64,000 nucleotides of DNA, taken from contig WPIO01000206.1 of assembly GCA_009760855.2 (NCBI GenBank), positions 1 to 64,000 on the forward strand. Reading direction: 5' to 3'. Below the pieces are notes generated by a model, which was not told the DNA's origin, ran no database searches, and worked only from the letters and a program-made list of their open reading frames with translations. Shown here in pieces: positions 48,536 through 60,022 of the stretch (its first letter is position 1; the number at the start of each line of letters is the position of its first letter). A program made the position numbers and the translations under genes. The stretch comes from Cristatella mucedo. Lineage: Eukaryota; Bryozoa; Phylactolaemata; Cristatellidae.

Positions 48536-51500
48536 TGAAACTGCGTCGTCGATGCAAACTGTAAATACGATTAGGACACTGTCACTAAGCCCACTGAAAC
48601 CCACATATCGACTTCCAAAAGTGGCGTCGGGCTGAGTAAGTTCATAAGGGTTTGCAGGCAATTCGCACCAGAAGATCATTTCGGGCGGCATCATTACCAG
48701 TATTCTGGATTGGCCCTTTTAGAGCTGTCGACTGTCGATAGGCTGCACTCCAGGTGAGTATAGGTTTCGATAGCCAAATGTTGCACTAACCTGGGCTGAA
48801 ACGTGGTTGCATTCAAATCAGCCTAAAACTCATTAAAATATCAGACTTAGCGACCATCATCACTACAATGAGAAAGAATCCAATCTAGACTAAGAATAAT
48901 ATCGTGTATTGTTTGTAGCAGCGGCTTGCTATCAGCGGCCGGCGACAGCCCTTCTAAGCTCTGAACAGCCACCACTGAGCGTCCAAGCGTCGCTAAACCA
49001 GCCTGTAGTGTTCACGAGATGCCTGTTGTATGCACAGGCGTATCACCAATGGCCCGTCGCCTATTATTTATTCGGTCGGCCAATTAGTAATGATCGCAGG
49101 TCGTCCATGGTCAGTCAATCTACTAAATATTTAGCCTCTGAGTTTGGTCGATCATGATCTGCTCGTGAGTCTACGGTCGGCTAAACTCCTGCAATAGGCC
49201 AACTATCTTGCCAACGTATAAGCTATATTGAAGTAATCCCGACCGTTCTCAGTGCTGCTGCGGCCTGGCGGCAAGGGAGAGGCGGTAGATAAGGCGGGAG
49301 CAACTCTGGTGCCCGTGCACTCATCCCAGCCTTGACTCTGCCCCTTGACCCCTACACTGGATCCCACGGTTCGTTGGTATCTAGAGGGATCTCTGCAGTA
49401 CTCCGCTGCTTTACCTTAGCTCACACCGAACTTCACTATAGCACTCGTGTTTAATCACTCCTCAGCGGAAAGACAAAAGCTACGCACACCTGCACAAAGG
49501 CAATGGCTCTCCCAATTCACAAGATAATACTCAGCCTGTAATTCGGGTAGCTGGTCGTGGCGTTCCCTAGTTAATTCACTTCAACTGACGGTCGCACGAC
49601 CGACCTGGTGGTCTGCTCTGTGTTTCATCCATTTACTATCGTAATTCTTATATCAGGCTAGTTCCTCTATAGCTGTCGTCGCCTGACAACTCTCTCGTCT
49701 ACAATAGGATTGGCTGTACTAGAAACACTATTTGTCCTGTTGTAATCCTGTCAGCTCTCGGCGATACTTGCTGCGAAGCTCGTGAACTAAGCCCCGACCT
49801 ACATGGCCACTGGCATGCCTCCGGTTATTAGTAACGCCTGGCTGACTTCAGCGCCCGACCCCAATACAGCTTACAGCAACCGGGCCAGCTCTCTTGCTTA
49901 AGACCTGAGGCTTGAGCTACCATTCTGCCTTGAATCGAACCTATCCAAATTCCGTGCTGTCGCTAAGAATACCTCAGTTGATTTATTAGTATCATTTATT
50001 TATCGGCAAAGTCCCTCATCGGCAATCACCACAAAGGCTAGCCCAACTATAATATTCGAACCCTTGAACTGTCGTGAAGAGCAAGCACCTTGCAGTGCTT
50101 TCTTTAACAGGCTTAGTAATTGCCTTCTGCAATCCCAGGTGACCAGAATAGAGAAATTGTGATCATGTAGGAATAACTGACTCCAAACATAGACTGTCAG
50201 GCTGAGCAAGCTTGGGGGTCATCAATAGAGATTCTTACACGGTGAGAAGCGCCCGCGTCTTGATCAGGTCTTTGGTGTACACTTCACCAAGACTAGCTGA
50301 CAATTCCAGACTAAAGAAAGACTTAACGAAAACTCAGATGCTTAGCATGGACCAATATGACCAAGAATAAGATAGGACAGAACAAACAACCAATCGTAGG
50401 CACCTTCAACCTCATGCCTTCTTCGTGCTTTAAAAAGAGTAGCATGTGAGTCAGCCAGCGAAATCATTAAAGCGATACATGAGCGTTCCAGTTTAAGGGA
50501 CACTGCGAGCTTATTGAATAGGAATCAGATTAAAAGGCAGATAAAAATAAAATCAAACGTTGAGCGTTAAAATTCGCAAGGAGCTGCAGTCCAGACAGCC
50601 GTTTTCTATCTTCCTAGCAAAATCTAGTTTTCCTTTAATTCTTCAGGAGTTGGAGCGAGGAAGAAGCAAGACTTTGGGGAAATCTAACATGACACAATCA
50701 GGGTAAAAGCACAATAGCAGCAACATGCACCGTGTAATTGCGGCTTAGTGGTGGGCTTTTGCTGATTTCAATTGTCAGCAAGAGAAAACCACCATCATAT
50801 TAAAAGTGGCAAGAGCATAGCAGCTTGAATAAGGTGATCGTGTTACAAAGATGGCTCCGATCATTGCAGGCAAGTGACAGGATGGCTCAAAAATAAACAG
50901 GAATATGACGTTGAGATAAAGGACACCCTTTAACCCCGAGCAAGTTTGATTCTTAATACGTAGTACGACTGCCATGGCATAGCATGAATAAGCTGGCTAC
51001 TTCTTAGCTGTCCACTCTAAACTGTTGACCAGAGTTTTCTCTCGGAAGTGTGCCAGTGCATAGCATACTGCGTCAGTCTTAATCGTAGAGCAGCGTTTTG
51101 AGTCAGGTGACATGAGGTGACTCTCATCGGTCTTTATTTCATTAGCTAGTCGAGGCACGGAATGATGCTATCAAATCGTACTATTCGAGATGTAGGCGAG
51201 CATCAATATGTTGCACACGGCTAGCCGGACTGGTGCAAACTGCAAGACGAAGTAAGCAGTCTAGCTCAAAACTAAGGACATATGTGTCTTTAAGCTGTGA
51301 TAGTCTTTCTTTGCCTCCGATGCCGGCTCTAGTCTTCGGTTTATGCATGGCCCGTGTGGTATGGCATGAAATTGTACACAGCCCTAAGACAACAAGTACT
51401 AGGCCTGGTTGTCATTAGTAATGGCCGCTTGAAGACTGGTGTGGTGCCTATTGTCACAACGCGACCCAAGCACGAACAACATACCTTGTCATTGTTCAGC

Positions 51501-51940
51501 TGCGATGCGGATAGCTCGTTGTGCTTTACTCTCCCGTCGCTATTCCGTCAGAATTCAAGCGCAGTCAGAAAGGTCATGCAGTGACAAAGCCAGACAATTG
51601 GTCGAGCAGCTGTACGGTAGCTACTAGCGGCTGCCTCCTCTCTCCGGCTTGTCAGCCACTGACCACGGCGGCCTGGAAAATACCAGCCAGCATGAGTATT
51701 GGCTTACGTGGGTTAGACCGGATTCGCTCATCCAATTGCAAAGCTGGCTGCAATTCTGAGTGGCCTTCTCTGATTGGTTGCCATAGCATGCCTGTACCAT
51801 TTAGGATTACTGTGACCCATACTTCAATTCCCGGAAATGCGGATCAGTCTCACCAGGCATATTCATGGGGGAGCATCCTTAGAGTTTGACCATCTCGGAC
51901 TAGGAAGCAGTAATATACTAGACATGAACTCGATCATTAA
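48536..51940. other. No recognisable gene; upstream of the P450 gene
   Basis: It contains the presumed P450 promoter, but I could not identify a TATA box or other site with confidence. Open frames here (for example 48,909-49,157 and 51,521-51,889, plus) have no known motif. The base composition is more mixed and GC-richer near 48.9-49.9 and 51.2-51.9 kb. Confidence 0.4.
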
Positions 51941-51944
51941 GCTT

Positions 51945-52165
51945 CGTATAGACCTTGCGCCTGACCTCCACGATGACTATAGAATAAACGCTTTTGTTAC
52001 TCACTTTTAGGACCTCTGTAATCATGCTCCGCCTTTCCTATCCTAGCAACTCACCAACGATGCCAGGCGTCGCACTACCTACTCGCCGGCATTTCATCGG
52101 GTGCATAACAAACTAATAAGGGACGGTTGTTTTTCCAATGCACTTCCCAGGCAGCTGCACTGATG
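51945..52165 (+). mobile_element. LINE-C (CR1-like) C-terminal fragment
   Basis: The plus strand reads DDYRINAFVTHF, then HAPPFLS, NDARRRTTYSPAFHRVHNKL and RDGCFSNALPRQL. This is the pattern of the C-terminal domain of CR1/L2-type LINEs, but it is distinct from LINE-A and LINE-B. No tail was recognised. Confidence 0.6.
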
Positions 52166-52855
52166 CGATCCAAAAAACAATGAATCATTTCGTTCTATAA
52201 AACTGCTGCTGCACGTCCGTGCGTGGCTAAATAATTAGCCAAGTTAGTTCAGAATTGGGCGACAAAACCGCTGGTGCCTAAAATGCGCCTATACTTGCTT
52301 GCTTCATAGAGATCCAGTTTTATCAAACCACCGATGACACGTACAATTCATAAGCTTACATTTAAAACGTCGCTAATGCTAATCCATTTTAGCTAGACAT
52401 ACTAGACTTGGAAAGAGAATGGCAGCAGCTTGCTGTCCTAGGTCATTCGCAATGATGTATGATGCCTGGAGCTCTTTTTCAGCAGAAAGCCACGCAACGT
52501 CAATTGCATAATATTTATTTAAAGGTCAACTTATCGTCGGGAATCATAACTTTACACTTGCTGACAAACGGTTATTTCTTAATGCCGCTTGCATATACTA
52601 CCTTAAGCAGGCATATTAGCATAATCTATCCTGGTATATCCAAGTATATCCATCGATCCTGGTATATCCAAGCCGGCATATCAGGATATCAGTATCTTGA
52701 GTCCTGGTTCGTTCGGAGCTGCAATTCCAGGTTGAACCATTGCTTAACCTCAAATCAGCTGAGTAATTGTAGCCATAAAATCCCACTCGAGTTAAAGTAA
52801 TAACAGCAAATCTGAAAGCGGCAAGCTCAAAATGACCGAGAGAGTGTCTGAGAAT
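52166..52855. other. No recognisable gene; short tandem repeat
   Basis: At about 52,625-52,685 the unit 'atcctggtatatccaag' is repeated imperfectly two to three times. Otherwise nothing is supported. Confidence 0.45.
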
Positions 52856-52859
52856 AACC

Positions 52860-53636
52860 TTGCACTCATAATATTAATAATCATAATTATTATTATTATC
52901 CGTTTATATAACCTTCTATGAGAACTTCATCTCTTTCTACGCACATCATCTGCTGCAAACACAAGTGTGGTCAAGTGATTAGAGGATTCATACTCAATGA
53001 CAACCAGAATAGTATGGTTAAGATGACATACACCAGATTAGCATGGAAAGATGGCTAGTGGCAGTATCCACTGTGTCAGCACAGATTAGCACACAAACGA
53101 CGAATCACATAGACCTACTAAATAATGTGATAACTAGCTGCGTTTAGCGTCCATTTAGATGTCGAGAAGTCAATGAATGTCGTGACGCTACTCGGAAGTA
53201 ATTTTCGGGCTTTGGGAGCTTACAAACACAAAAAAGGCATAGTCTCTAAAGAACGTGTGGTACCTACGAGGTGTTGCTAAACGATTGGATTCAGACAAAC
53301 TAGCGGTAGGATGATCAGCCTGGTTGGGGAGCAGATCTGATTAGTAGAATGGAGCAAAAGAATGAAAAAACTTAAAAGAGACTGACAGAAACTGGAATTC
53401 GATGCGTTAATTTACTAACAGAAAGAGCAGGTCAGGTAGACGTGGCACGGTATGGCAATTGTCGCCGACGACAGACAAGCCTTGCTGCCGAGTTTTGCAC
53501 CGGCTGCGAGCGCCTGGTTGCACAGGCCAGTAGACCAGCAAGCAGTAAGTTACAGAAGTAGAAACAGGATGCCACGAATGCATAGACCAATAATGTTTCA
53601 GATGTGGTATCCAGTTCTAAACTGGCCACCATTTTA
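52860..53636 (-). mobile_element. LINE-A 3' fragment
   Basis: Minus-strand copy: tail and (ATT)n at 52,865-52,960, diverged 3' UTR, then minus-strand PVQNSAARLVCRRRQLPYRA and LLVYAFVASCFYFCNLLLAG. Its truncated end touches the next copy, which has the opposite orientation. Confidence 0.82.
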
Positions 53637-53637
53637 G

Positions 53638-55268
53638 AAATATTCTGACCTCAAGACCCTTGACAACAATGCCGTCCGTGCAAGAGTATATGCTTCACCT
53701 CTTCTGCTCAATCCTCCTTCCGACCTGTCATCATTGGTAGTTTGCTACAACACGACACTAGCTGACATGCTCGACGAGTTTGCACCTCTTACTTAGCTCA
53801 CTGTGCACCCTTTCCCTAACGGCTTATGGTTATGGCATTAAAATACTGTTGATTCGCACGGTACAATAAAAGAAATGCTGTTGTTGAGGTTAACAATCTC
53901 TTCAACCATTCCCATGTTAGCTCCTGATCTAGGGATCCGCGTAATGATCTAGCTGGTCACTTCTCTAGCTAGCTTCTTTGTCAAAAAGGAGACAAGACCA
54001 GAGAGTGCATCCCAAAAATGGTGCCATCCCCTTGGAATCCCGCTAATCAATTTGATCCAGCACCTCGATGTTCAAAATTCAAGCAAGTCAATAGTGTTTC
54101 TGACATTGATATCCCAATCAAAGAAGGCAACTTGTTCTCTGGATACTATTTTCACTGTCCTGCTTCCAAGATGCATTGATCTGCTGCTGCCATGCATAAC
54201 TAACATCGTAAATATGCCATTAGCATTGGGCCATATCCCGAAACCTTTCAAACAGGCCCCTACTCAAGAAAGCGACACTAAACTAAGAGAACGTGAGCAA
54301 CTTTGTGCTCAGTCTCCAGTCTACCGTTCCTATCAAAACACCAAACGAGTCGTGGCTGACCAGCTGAAATTATATATTGAAGCTTCAAACTGTGCTACTA
54401 AGTTACAGTCTAGTTTTAAAGCGAATCATTCTACAGAGTCAGCATTTCTTCGGGTTTAAAATATTCTACTTATAAATTCAGAAATTGGTAGAGTATATCT
54501 GGTTGTTTTGCTGGATCTTTTAGCCGCTTTTCATACATTAGATCATTAAGTTCTTCTTGAGCGCCTCTCATCTCGCTTGGGCATCAATGGCACTGAGAAA
54601 TCTGTGCTTGGTTCCATTATTTTCAAGGTTTATACTCTCCCTTTTGCCCATGTGATTGCCAAGTACAATCTAGGCTTCCACTTCTATGCAGATGGCACTC
54701 ATTCGTACCTTTGCTTGTATCCCTCTCAGCCCTCCAGCACGTTAATGTCTCTCAACTCCCTTACTGCATGTATTGATAACATCCGCCCGGTATATCAATA
54801 AACTTTATGAAATTGAATGATGATAAAACCAACTTACTAGCTAAGTGCAAAACAAGTGTGATTCAGAAAGTGGAAAGATTAACGCTCACAATCAGCTCCG
54901 TCAGCATATCTCATGTTGAATCTGCACGAAATATAGGTGTCATGTTCCAAAGTGACCTTTCATTAGACGAAAATATCAGCTCGATAGTCAAGTCTGCCTA
55001 CTTTCAGCTACAGAACATTGTAAAACTCGGGCTTTTTCAGACAGTGATACCTTATCTAAAGTGGTCCATGCATTTGCGACATCCTATCTTGACTTCTATA
55101 ACTCACTGCTTGCTGGTCTGTCGGCCTGCGAATTCAGGCATTTACAGAAGGTGCAAAACTCTGCAGCTAGGCTTGTCCGCCGTGAGCGTCACCACCGCTA
55201 CATCACACCACTTCTCGCCGGTCTTTACTGGCTCCCAGTCAAGCACCGCATCGACTTCCATGTTCATG
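53638..55268 (+). mobile_element. LINE-A copy without a 3' end
   Basis: The plus strand has the EN/RT linker (LKTLDNNAVRARVYASPLLL), the RT N-terminus (SLDTIFTVLL, HIPKPFK), SSFKANHSTESAFLRV, then GFHFYADGTHSYLC (YADD changed to YADG), ARNIGVMFQSDLSLDENISS and LAGLYWLPVKHRIDF. It stops at that point and is followed directly by a SINE-1, so the last 80 codons or so and the 3' UTR are missing. Confidence 0.85.
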
Positions 55269-55270
55269 CC

Positions 55271-55380
55271 GAGCCGGATTGTTTCAGCGGTTAAGCGCTC
55301 GCCCCGACCAAGGTCTGGCTGAGGTCGTGGGCTCGAGTCCTGTGGCATATGTGAAGTGCCTGAATAGAGATTAAGTTCTC
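55271..55380 (+). repeat. SINE-1 fused to the truncated LINE-A
   Basis: Head 'gtttcagcggttaag', B-box-like 'gtgggctcgagtcctg', tail 'gtgaagtgcctgaatagag' and 'attaagttctc'. The last part of the tail is missing. Confidence 0.82.
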
Positions 55381-55862
55381 GATACACTACGGCCACCCGG
55401 TCAGTTAGGCTCTCTTCAACACCTTCCAGAAAGCCGTCATTATAACGCAGGCTCTAAAATTAATCTGGTCTGCATTACATCGTATCCGTTTTTAGATACC
55501 AAACTTCATGAACATAATAAGACTTTCCTTTTCATTTCATAGCCACGCAGGCCACGGCAGGTGCTCAGATTAGCAACGTAGTATATACAACGATATTACT
55601 CTCTGTTCTTGCTGGCGTTACCTAGTTACAATTTTTTAGAACTCTGTGAGCGCTTGACACCAATTTAAGACAACAGAAAGACAACTTTGAGATTTCCAAG
55701 CTCTCGGAACTCGGACATTTCGTAATGGTTATATTGTAGCTCTGCTCTGTCAGCCGGTCCGATAGGACGAGAGGCCGTAGCCCTGCCTTCCGATGCACTT
55801 AGGTCTGGGCAGATTGGCTCCACGGTTGTCAGTGCGACTGAAGGCAAGGGGCGAGACTCTAT
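55381..55862. other. No recognisable gene
   Basis: Nothing supported between the SINE and the left LTR. Confidence 0.4.
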
Positions 55863-56181
55863 TGTAACGTCGAAATTTTGGCGGAGTAGGCGTAACCTGT
55901 AGCTTACCTAGTCGCGTAGCCTACGGCCGATGGCGGTTCGGCGTGCAATCCTACGAACATAGCAATAAGCAGACCGCCTCGAAACAAGTCTTTCCGGCGA
56001 TGACCTACTTATCTCTATCTCACTGCTGCAAGCAAAAGGCGTTTTTCCCTTCCAAACAGTTCTTGTTAGTGCTAAAGCTAAGCCAACGCCAGCACAGTGC
56101 TACAAACCTATCAACCCTGGGAAGATCTTGTAGGGGCTCGTGGGCAGGCGTTGGCGGCTCGACGAAAAAATATAAATATAT
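55863..56181 (-). repeat. Left (3') LTR, partial
   Basis: On the plus strand it starts TGTAACGTCG (the reverse complement ends ...TTACA). It aligns with 57,704-57,875, apart from an extra stretch of about 110 bp at 56,015-56,130 and the SINE-1 that follows. Confidence 0.65.
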
Positions 56182-56319
56182 AATTTATTTATATAGCGCC
56201 CCAAGGGAACTTGATTACTATTCAGGCGCTTCTCACATGCCTCGGGGCTCGAGCCCATGACCTCAGCCAGACTTCGGTCGGGGCGAGCACCTTAACCACT
56301 GGACGAAACCAGCTCGGCA
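56182..56319 (-). repeat. SINE-1 inside the LTR
   Basis: On the plus strand it shows the reverse-complement order: 'tatagcgccccaagggaac', 'caggcgcttc', 'cggggctcgagccc', 'gagcaccttaaccactgg'. It is followed at 56,328-56,341 by a run of 14 C. Confidence 0.85.
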
Positions 56320-56341
56320 GAGCGAAGCCCCCCCCCCCCCC

Positions 56342-57150
56342 ACAAGCAAGTTGTTGCGTTGTCGACGACGGCTGTATTATATCGCATACAGGCAGCATAT
56401 GCGAACGAGCGTACATGCTAATAGTGGCCAACGTGCGTGCAGCTCCGGAGCACGTGATGTTTAGAGAGAAGAGAGTGGATAGCGTTCGTACAGGCCGCAC
56501 AGACAGAAAGTTAATTGAGCCGGCAAGGAGCTTGCCTGTTGGGCGGACGGAATATCGGCCGGGGAGTAACCGCGTGACGGCGATGACACGCCCACAATCC
56601 AACCCTGGATCTGTCCTGTAAACTAACGAAGCTGGTACGCTCAATCATGCACCAGCATCGAGGCAACAATCATTCGTAATTAAGCATAACCTAACATCGC
56701 GACGTGCCAGTGATTTACTGGGAAGCGAACAAAAAACTCCGGCTTATTTCTCGACTTTCAGCTTGCAACTTTCCGCGTTCATCCATGCACTACCTAGCGC
56801 TAAAGCCTCGAGCTTGGTTGTGTTTCGTCCTGAGGTGGTCACTCCGGTATGAGCGATCGCGGAGGTCCCCTCATCTCTTTCCCAGTGTCACCGAATATCC
56901 GGCGTCGGTCTGCTCCTCTGGCTGAATCACCGCAAGAATATTGTGTGCAATTTCAGTTGGTCCATTCGGCGGTTGGCGTTCGTCTACAAGAACTTCATGT
57001 TAATGCCCGCTCTAAGACGGAAAGTGACAGGAAAAAAGATGTTGAAACCTCAGTCTCCCTCCACAACGTGGCTTCGTTGCGACGTCGTCCCAAAGCACCT
57101 TCTGTCGACGCCGGCTCTTCGAGACCGCCGAAAGTTTTAACTGATGGAAA
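56342..57150. other. LTR-element interior, unassigned
   Basis: Open frames exist on both strands (for example 56,849-57,217 plus and 56,222-56,644 minus), but they show no motif I recognise. The GC and CpG content is higher than in the flanks. Confidence 0.4.
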
Positions 57151-57154
57151 AGCC

Positions 57155-57420
57155 TCACCACCAGCTTGGAATAATCGTTCTCGTCAAAACCTTCGAGCCC
57201 TCCAGTTTCGTGCCTAAGCGGCGGGGTTTAATTTCGCCGTCCCACCGCAGGCTTCCTGCCTGTGATGTATATGCCTTCAGCCATCTAATAAACGATTCTG
57301 ACCTTTCACCGGAGAAACGCTGTGCGATAGTTGCGGTATTCATTCCAGTCAGCTTCTCGTCGAAGGAATGCGGAGGAAACGTAATTTTCGGTGCGGCTTG
57401 GTTCGGCAACTGCTGCCGAG
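57155..57420 (-). pseudogene. gag-like fragment
   Basis: The minus strand reads AQRFSGERSESFIRWLKAY and, after a short gap, RWDGEIKPRRLGTKLEGS. This spacing fits the gypsy-type Gag capsid pattern FxG-E-xxxFIxxLxxY...W-D-xExxxxxLxxxLxGxA. No zinc knuckle was seen, and the frame ends soon after. A host protein is possible but less likely given the primer site and LTRs. Confidence 0.55.
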
Positions 57421-57682
57421 CGTGCGCTCAGCCATCATCTGTAGCAGGCGTTTTGCTACCAAGCTGATGCGCTACTCCCTCCAGCTACAGCCTGATGAGC
57501 CTGGCTTGTCTCAGGAGTTTCGCCTCACCAGCTTAGAAATATGCCCCTACTTCTCGGGTTCCAAAGGCACTCATTCGCTTGATCCAATTTACACGCCTAC
57601 AGGTCAAATTCAGGGGACCTAAGCGTAGCAAGCCACCTCCTGCGGAATTTCTCGTCATAGGATCCTCCCTAAAATTTGACAA

Positions 57683-57700
57683 GTCCCTGTTCGGGCGCCA
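57683..57700 (-). promoter_or_regulatory. Primer-binding site, lysine-tRNA type
   Basis: The minus strand reads TGGCGCCCGAACAGGGAC, 18 bases complementary to the 3' end of a tRNA-Lys. It lies three bases inside the right LTR, exactly where a primer site belongs. Confidence 0.85.
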
Positions 57701-57703
57701 AAA

Positions 57704-58300
57704 TGTAACGCCGAAGGTTCAACGGAGTAGGCGTAACCTGCCCGCTTACTTTTGGCCGAATACGGTTCGGAGCGCGCCTACGCGAAACAAGCTGGCCGCT
57801 GCAAAACGAGTGTTTCTGGCGCTGACCTACTTATCGCTACTAAGGGGGTCGTGAGTCGGCGTGAATTGGAAAGCTAGACACACAAATTGGGGATTTTACA
57901 GAGCTTTATTCGCAAGCGAAGAAAGACGCTTCGCGTCTAGCTCAGTTATATCTCCACAATCCTCACACGCTCTCATCAGCACAAGCACTCTTTCGGTGAG
58001 AACACGTCCCCGCACGTAGGCTACCTACGTGTCATGTGGGGAACGATCCAAAAAGACGGACGAGCCCAAACCAGCGGAATAACTCACACACCACACCAAC
58101 TACATCTAGTTCGCACAGGCAAATCCTTACGCCGAGACTACGTTCGAGCGCGAACAAGCACAAAACACAACAGAAACTCAAAATGTGAGCTCGGGCGCGA
58201 TACGACCATATTCGGCGGCGTCCACCGAATCCTCCTAGCGCTGTCTCGTCCATCGCCTCAACTGCCGCGTCCATCGTCTATGGCAAGGGGGCACTAGACG
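57704..58300 (-). repeat. Right (5') LTR
   Basis: It begins TGTAACGCCG on the plus strand. A polyadenylation signal AATAAA is present on the minus strand at 57910-57905. A perfect 8-bp-arm palindrome, CACGTAGG-CTA-CCTACGTG, lies at 58,013-58,031. The outer boundary is approximate. Confidence 0.6.
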
Positions 58301-58860
58301 TAGGCAGGCCACCCCAACTTCTCACCAGCAACAAGTCTTTAAATTTCTAAAGCATTATTGGTAGCGTTGTATGCATTAACTCGGGATAATGAGCACCAAA
58401 AATGGCCCGACAGCACGGGCTTTGCAGCGCCTCTGCAATAGTGGCATCACCCAGGATTGAGAAGTCTGAACCTCTACCTGCACCGAAAGAATCCAACCCA
58501 GCCTAAATCCTTTTTAGCATCCGCCTGCAAAGCTTCAGGTACTGCTACCGAAGTTTGAGGCAACGGTGCACACGCGAAAGCACACAAATACCTTGATAAG
58601 CTTCGGTGAAGGTATATTCGATGGACGCTGACTGTAGAACAGCTCTTCCCTCCGTTCCTGTCGTCATTGTCTTATCCGGGTCTGCTGGCACTAGCCTTCC
58701 TTCCTAGGAACAGCCGAACCTCTCCCAAGCAAAAAGCTGTATCTATTCGAAGAAGCACTCTCCTTATCAAGGGCTGGGTGCCAGTGCCGGCGCGCCATTA
58801 AACCACGGCTTTTCTTGGACCGTAAAGCTGCTGAGAGAGAAATGTTGAGAACAAATATAA
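58301..58860. other. No recognisable gene
   Basis: Nothing supported. Confidence 0.4.
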
Positions 58861-58861
58861 A

Positions 58862-58998
58862 AAAAATAATTCATTAATATAGCACCCCAAGAGAACTTAA
58901 TCTCTATTCAGGCGCTTCACATATGCCTTGGGGCTCGAGCCCACGACCTCAGTCAGACCTTGGTCAGGGCGAGCACCTTAACCGCTAGACCAAACCAG
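58862..58998 (-). repeat. SINE-1
   Basis: Reverse-complement copy: 'atatagcaccccaagagaac', 'ctattcaggcgcttcaca', 'ggggctcgagccc', 'gagcaccttaaccgctagac'. One of the better preserved copies. Confidence 0.87.
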
Positions 58999-58999
58999 T

Positions 59000-60022
59000 G
59001 ATAGTGTAGCTCATACTCGTCTAGCCGGACCAATTGCAGGAGGGACTGTAGACTGCTGCAACACGTTCAGAATATTATGGGAAAGGAGGTCAGCTGTATT
59101 TCTCTTGCCGGAAGAAGTCAACGCATTCTACTGGGTGTAAGATCAGCAATGGAAACGACTGTCACCATGGAAGCAGGACTGCCACCGAAGAGACACGCTG
59201 GGCCAAACGTTCGCAAAAATAGGTACCATCGCGATCACGTAGTTTCCATGCAGACTACAGCAACCAAAGAGTGTGGTTGTACGTGTTAAATCGCTGTTTA
59301 AAAATGATTTTTCTTAAATGTGGAACGTTCAAGCAGGATATGACTGCATCAAGCCTGCTAACCGTGCAGGGCAGCCTTTTCTTTGTCATAATCGGTTTCT
59401 CATCGCGTGGCTATTTTGCTGCCATTTTGCAAGTCGCAGATCGTCAAAGGTAATCAGTCGAGTCGTGCACAGCAGTCACTTGGATTGGGACTTGAAGCCT
59501 GACCCAAATTCGTCGTCTAAGCACAATATAAGAATGCAACAAAAGCTGAAGATGCTGACAAAAAATAACTAACTATATTTGTACTGAGAACACGTTAGCC
59601 AATGTGCCTACTTGCACATATTGTAGGACACCTGGCAGCTGCACCGTGTGGAGTTGGTCTAGCTCTAAAATGATCGTTGTCAATTGTTGAAAGCCGTACA
59701 TCATAGGCCATCGATGCATTACAACTGACAGTGATGCTTGTCCCACACGAACTAAAGTGTACTGCATACTTGTATTAGGGTATAACCACGTCCAGAAAAA
59801 TAACATACAAATGATGGGACGGTGAGACAGAAACGAGGACACTGTAGTAACACACGGAGTCGGTGGGACTAATGCAACTTAGTGGCATCAGCATAACAAA
59901 AACTCTCAGGTTAGCACGATGCTGGTAAAGTCGCCGAGAATTATATACCGAGGAGAATTCACAAGGCTGCGATAGAGGCTCCGGCAATGCAGGCATCGTG
60001 CAAGTCCGAAGTAAGAGTTTCA
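59000..60022 (-). other. MCM7 3' flank
   Basis: It lies downstream of the MCM7 stop codon on the minus strand. Its part from 59,285 on also occurs, decayed, at 7,550-8,480. No AATAAA was found within about 500 bp of the stop, so the 3' UTR end is undefined. Confidence 0.55.

Larger units (their letters stand above)
55863..58300 (-). mobile_element. Gutted LTR retrotransposon (Ty3/gypsy-like)
   Basis: Two related TGTAACG... blocks, at 55,863 and 57,704, lie in direct repeat and both contain 'gagtaggcgtaacctg', 'cggttcgg' and 'gacctacttatc'. A primer-binding site lies next to the right block, and a gag-like segment between them, so transcription ran on the minus strand. Protease, reverse transcriptase, RNase H and integrase are absent, leaving about 2.4 kb. 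A SINE-1 sits in the left LTR. The outer edge of the right LTR (about 58,300) is approximate, and no target duplication was found. Confidence 0.7.

Noticed and set aside
23300-52920. Clusters of ATT repeats as stand-alone microsatellites or CRISPR-like arrays
   Set aside because: Nearly all are the 3' ends of LINE-A copies, preceded by the same stem-loop tail. No regular repeat-spacer array exists.
56211-56644. Open frames of 136-140 codons on both strands
   Set aside because: They begin in a SINE-1, overlap each other on opposite strands and have no motif. The GC-rich LTR-element interior explains them.
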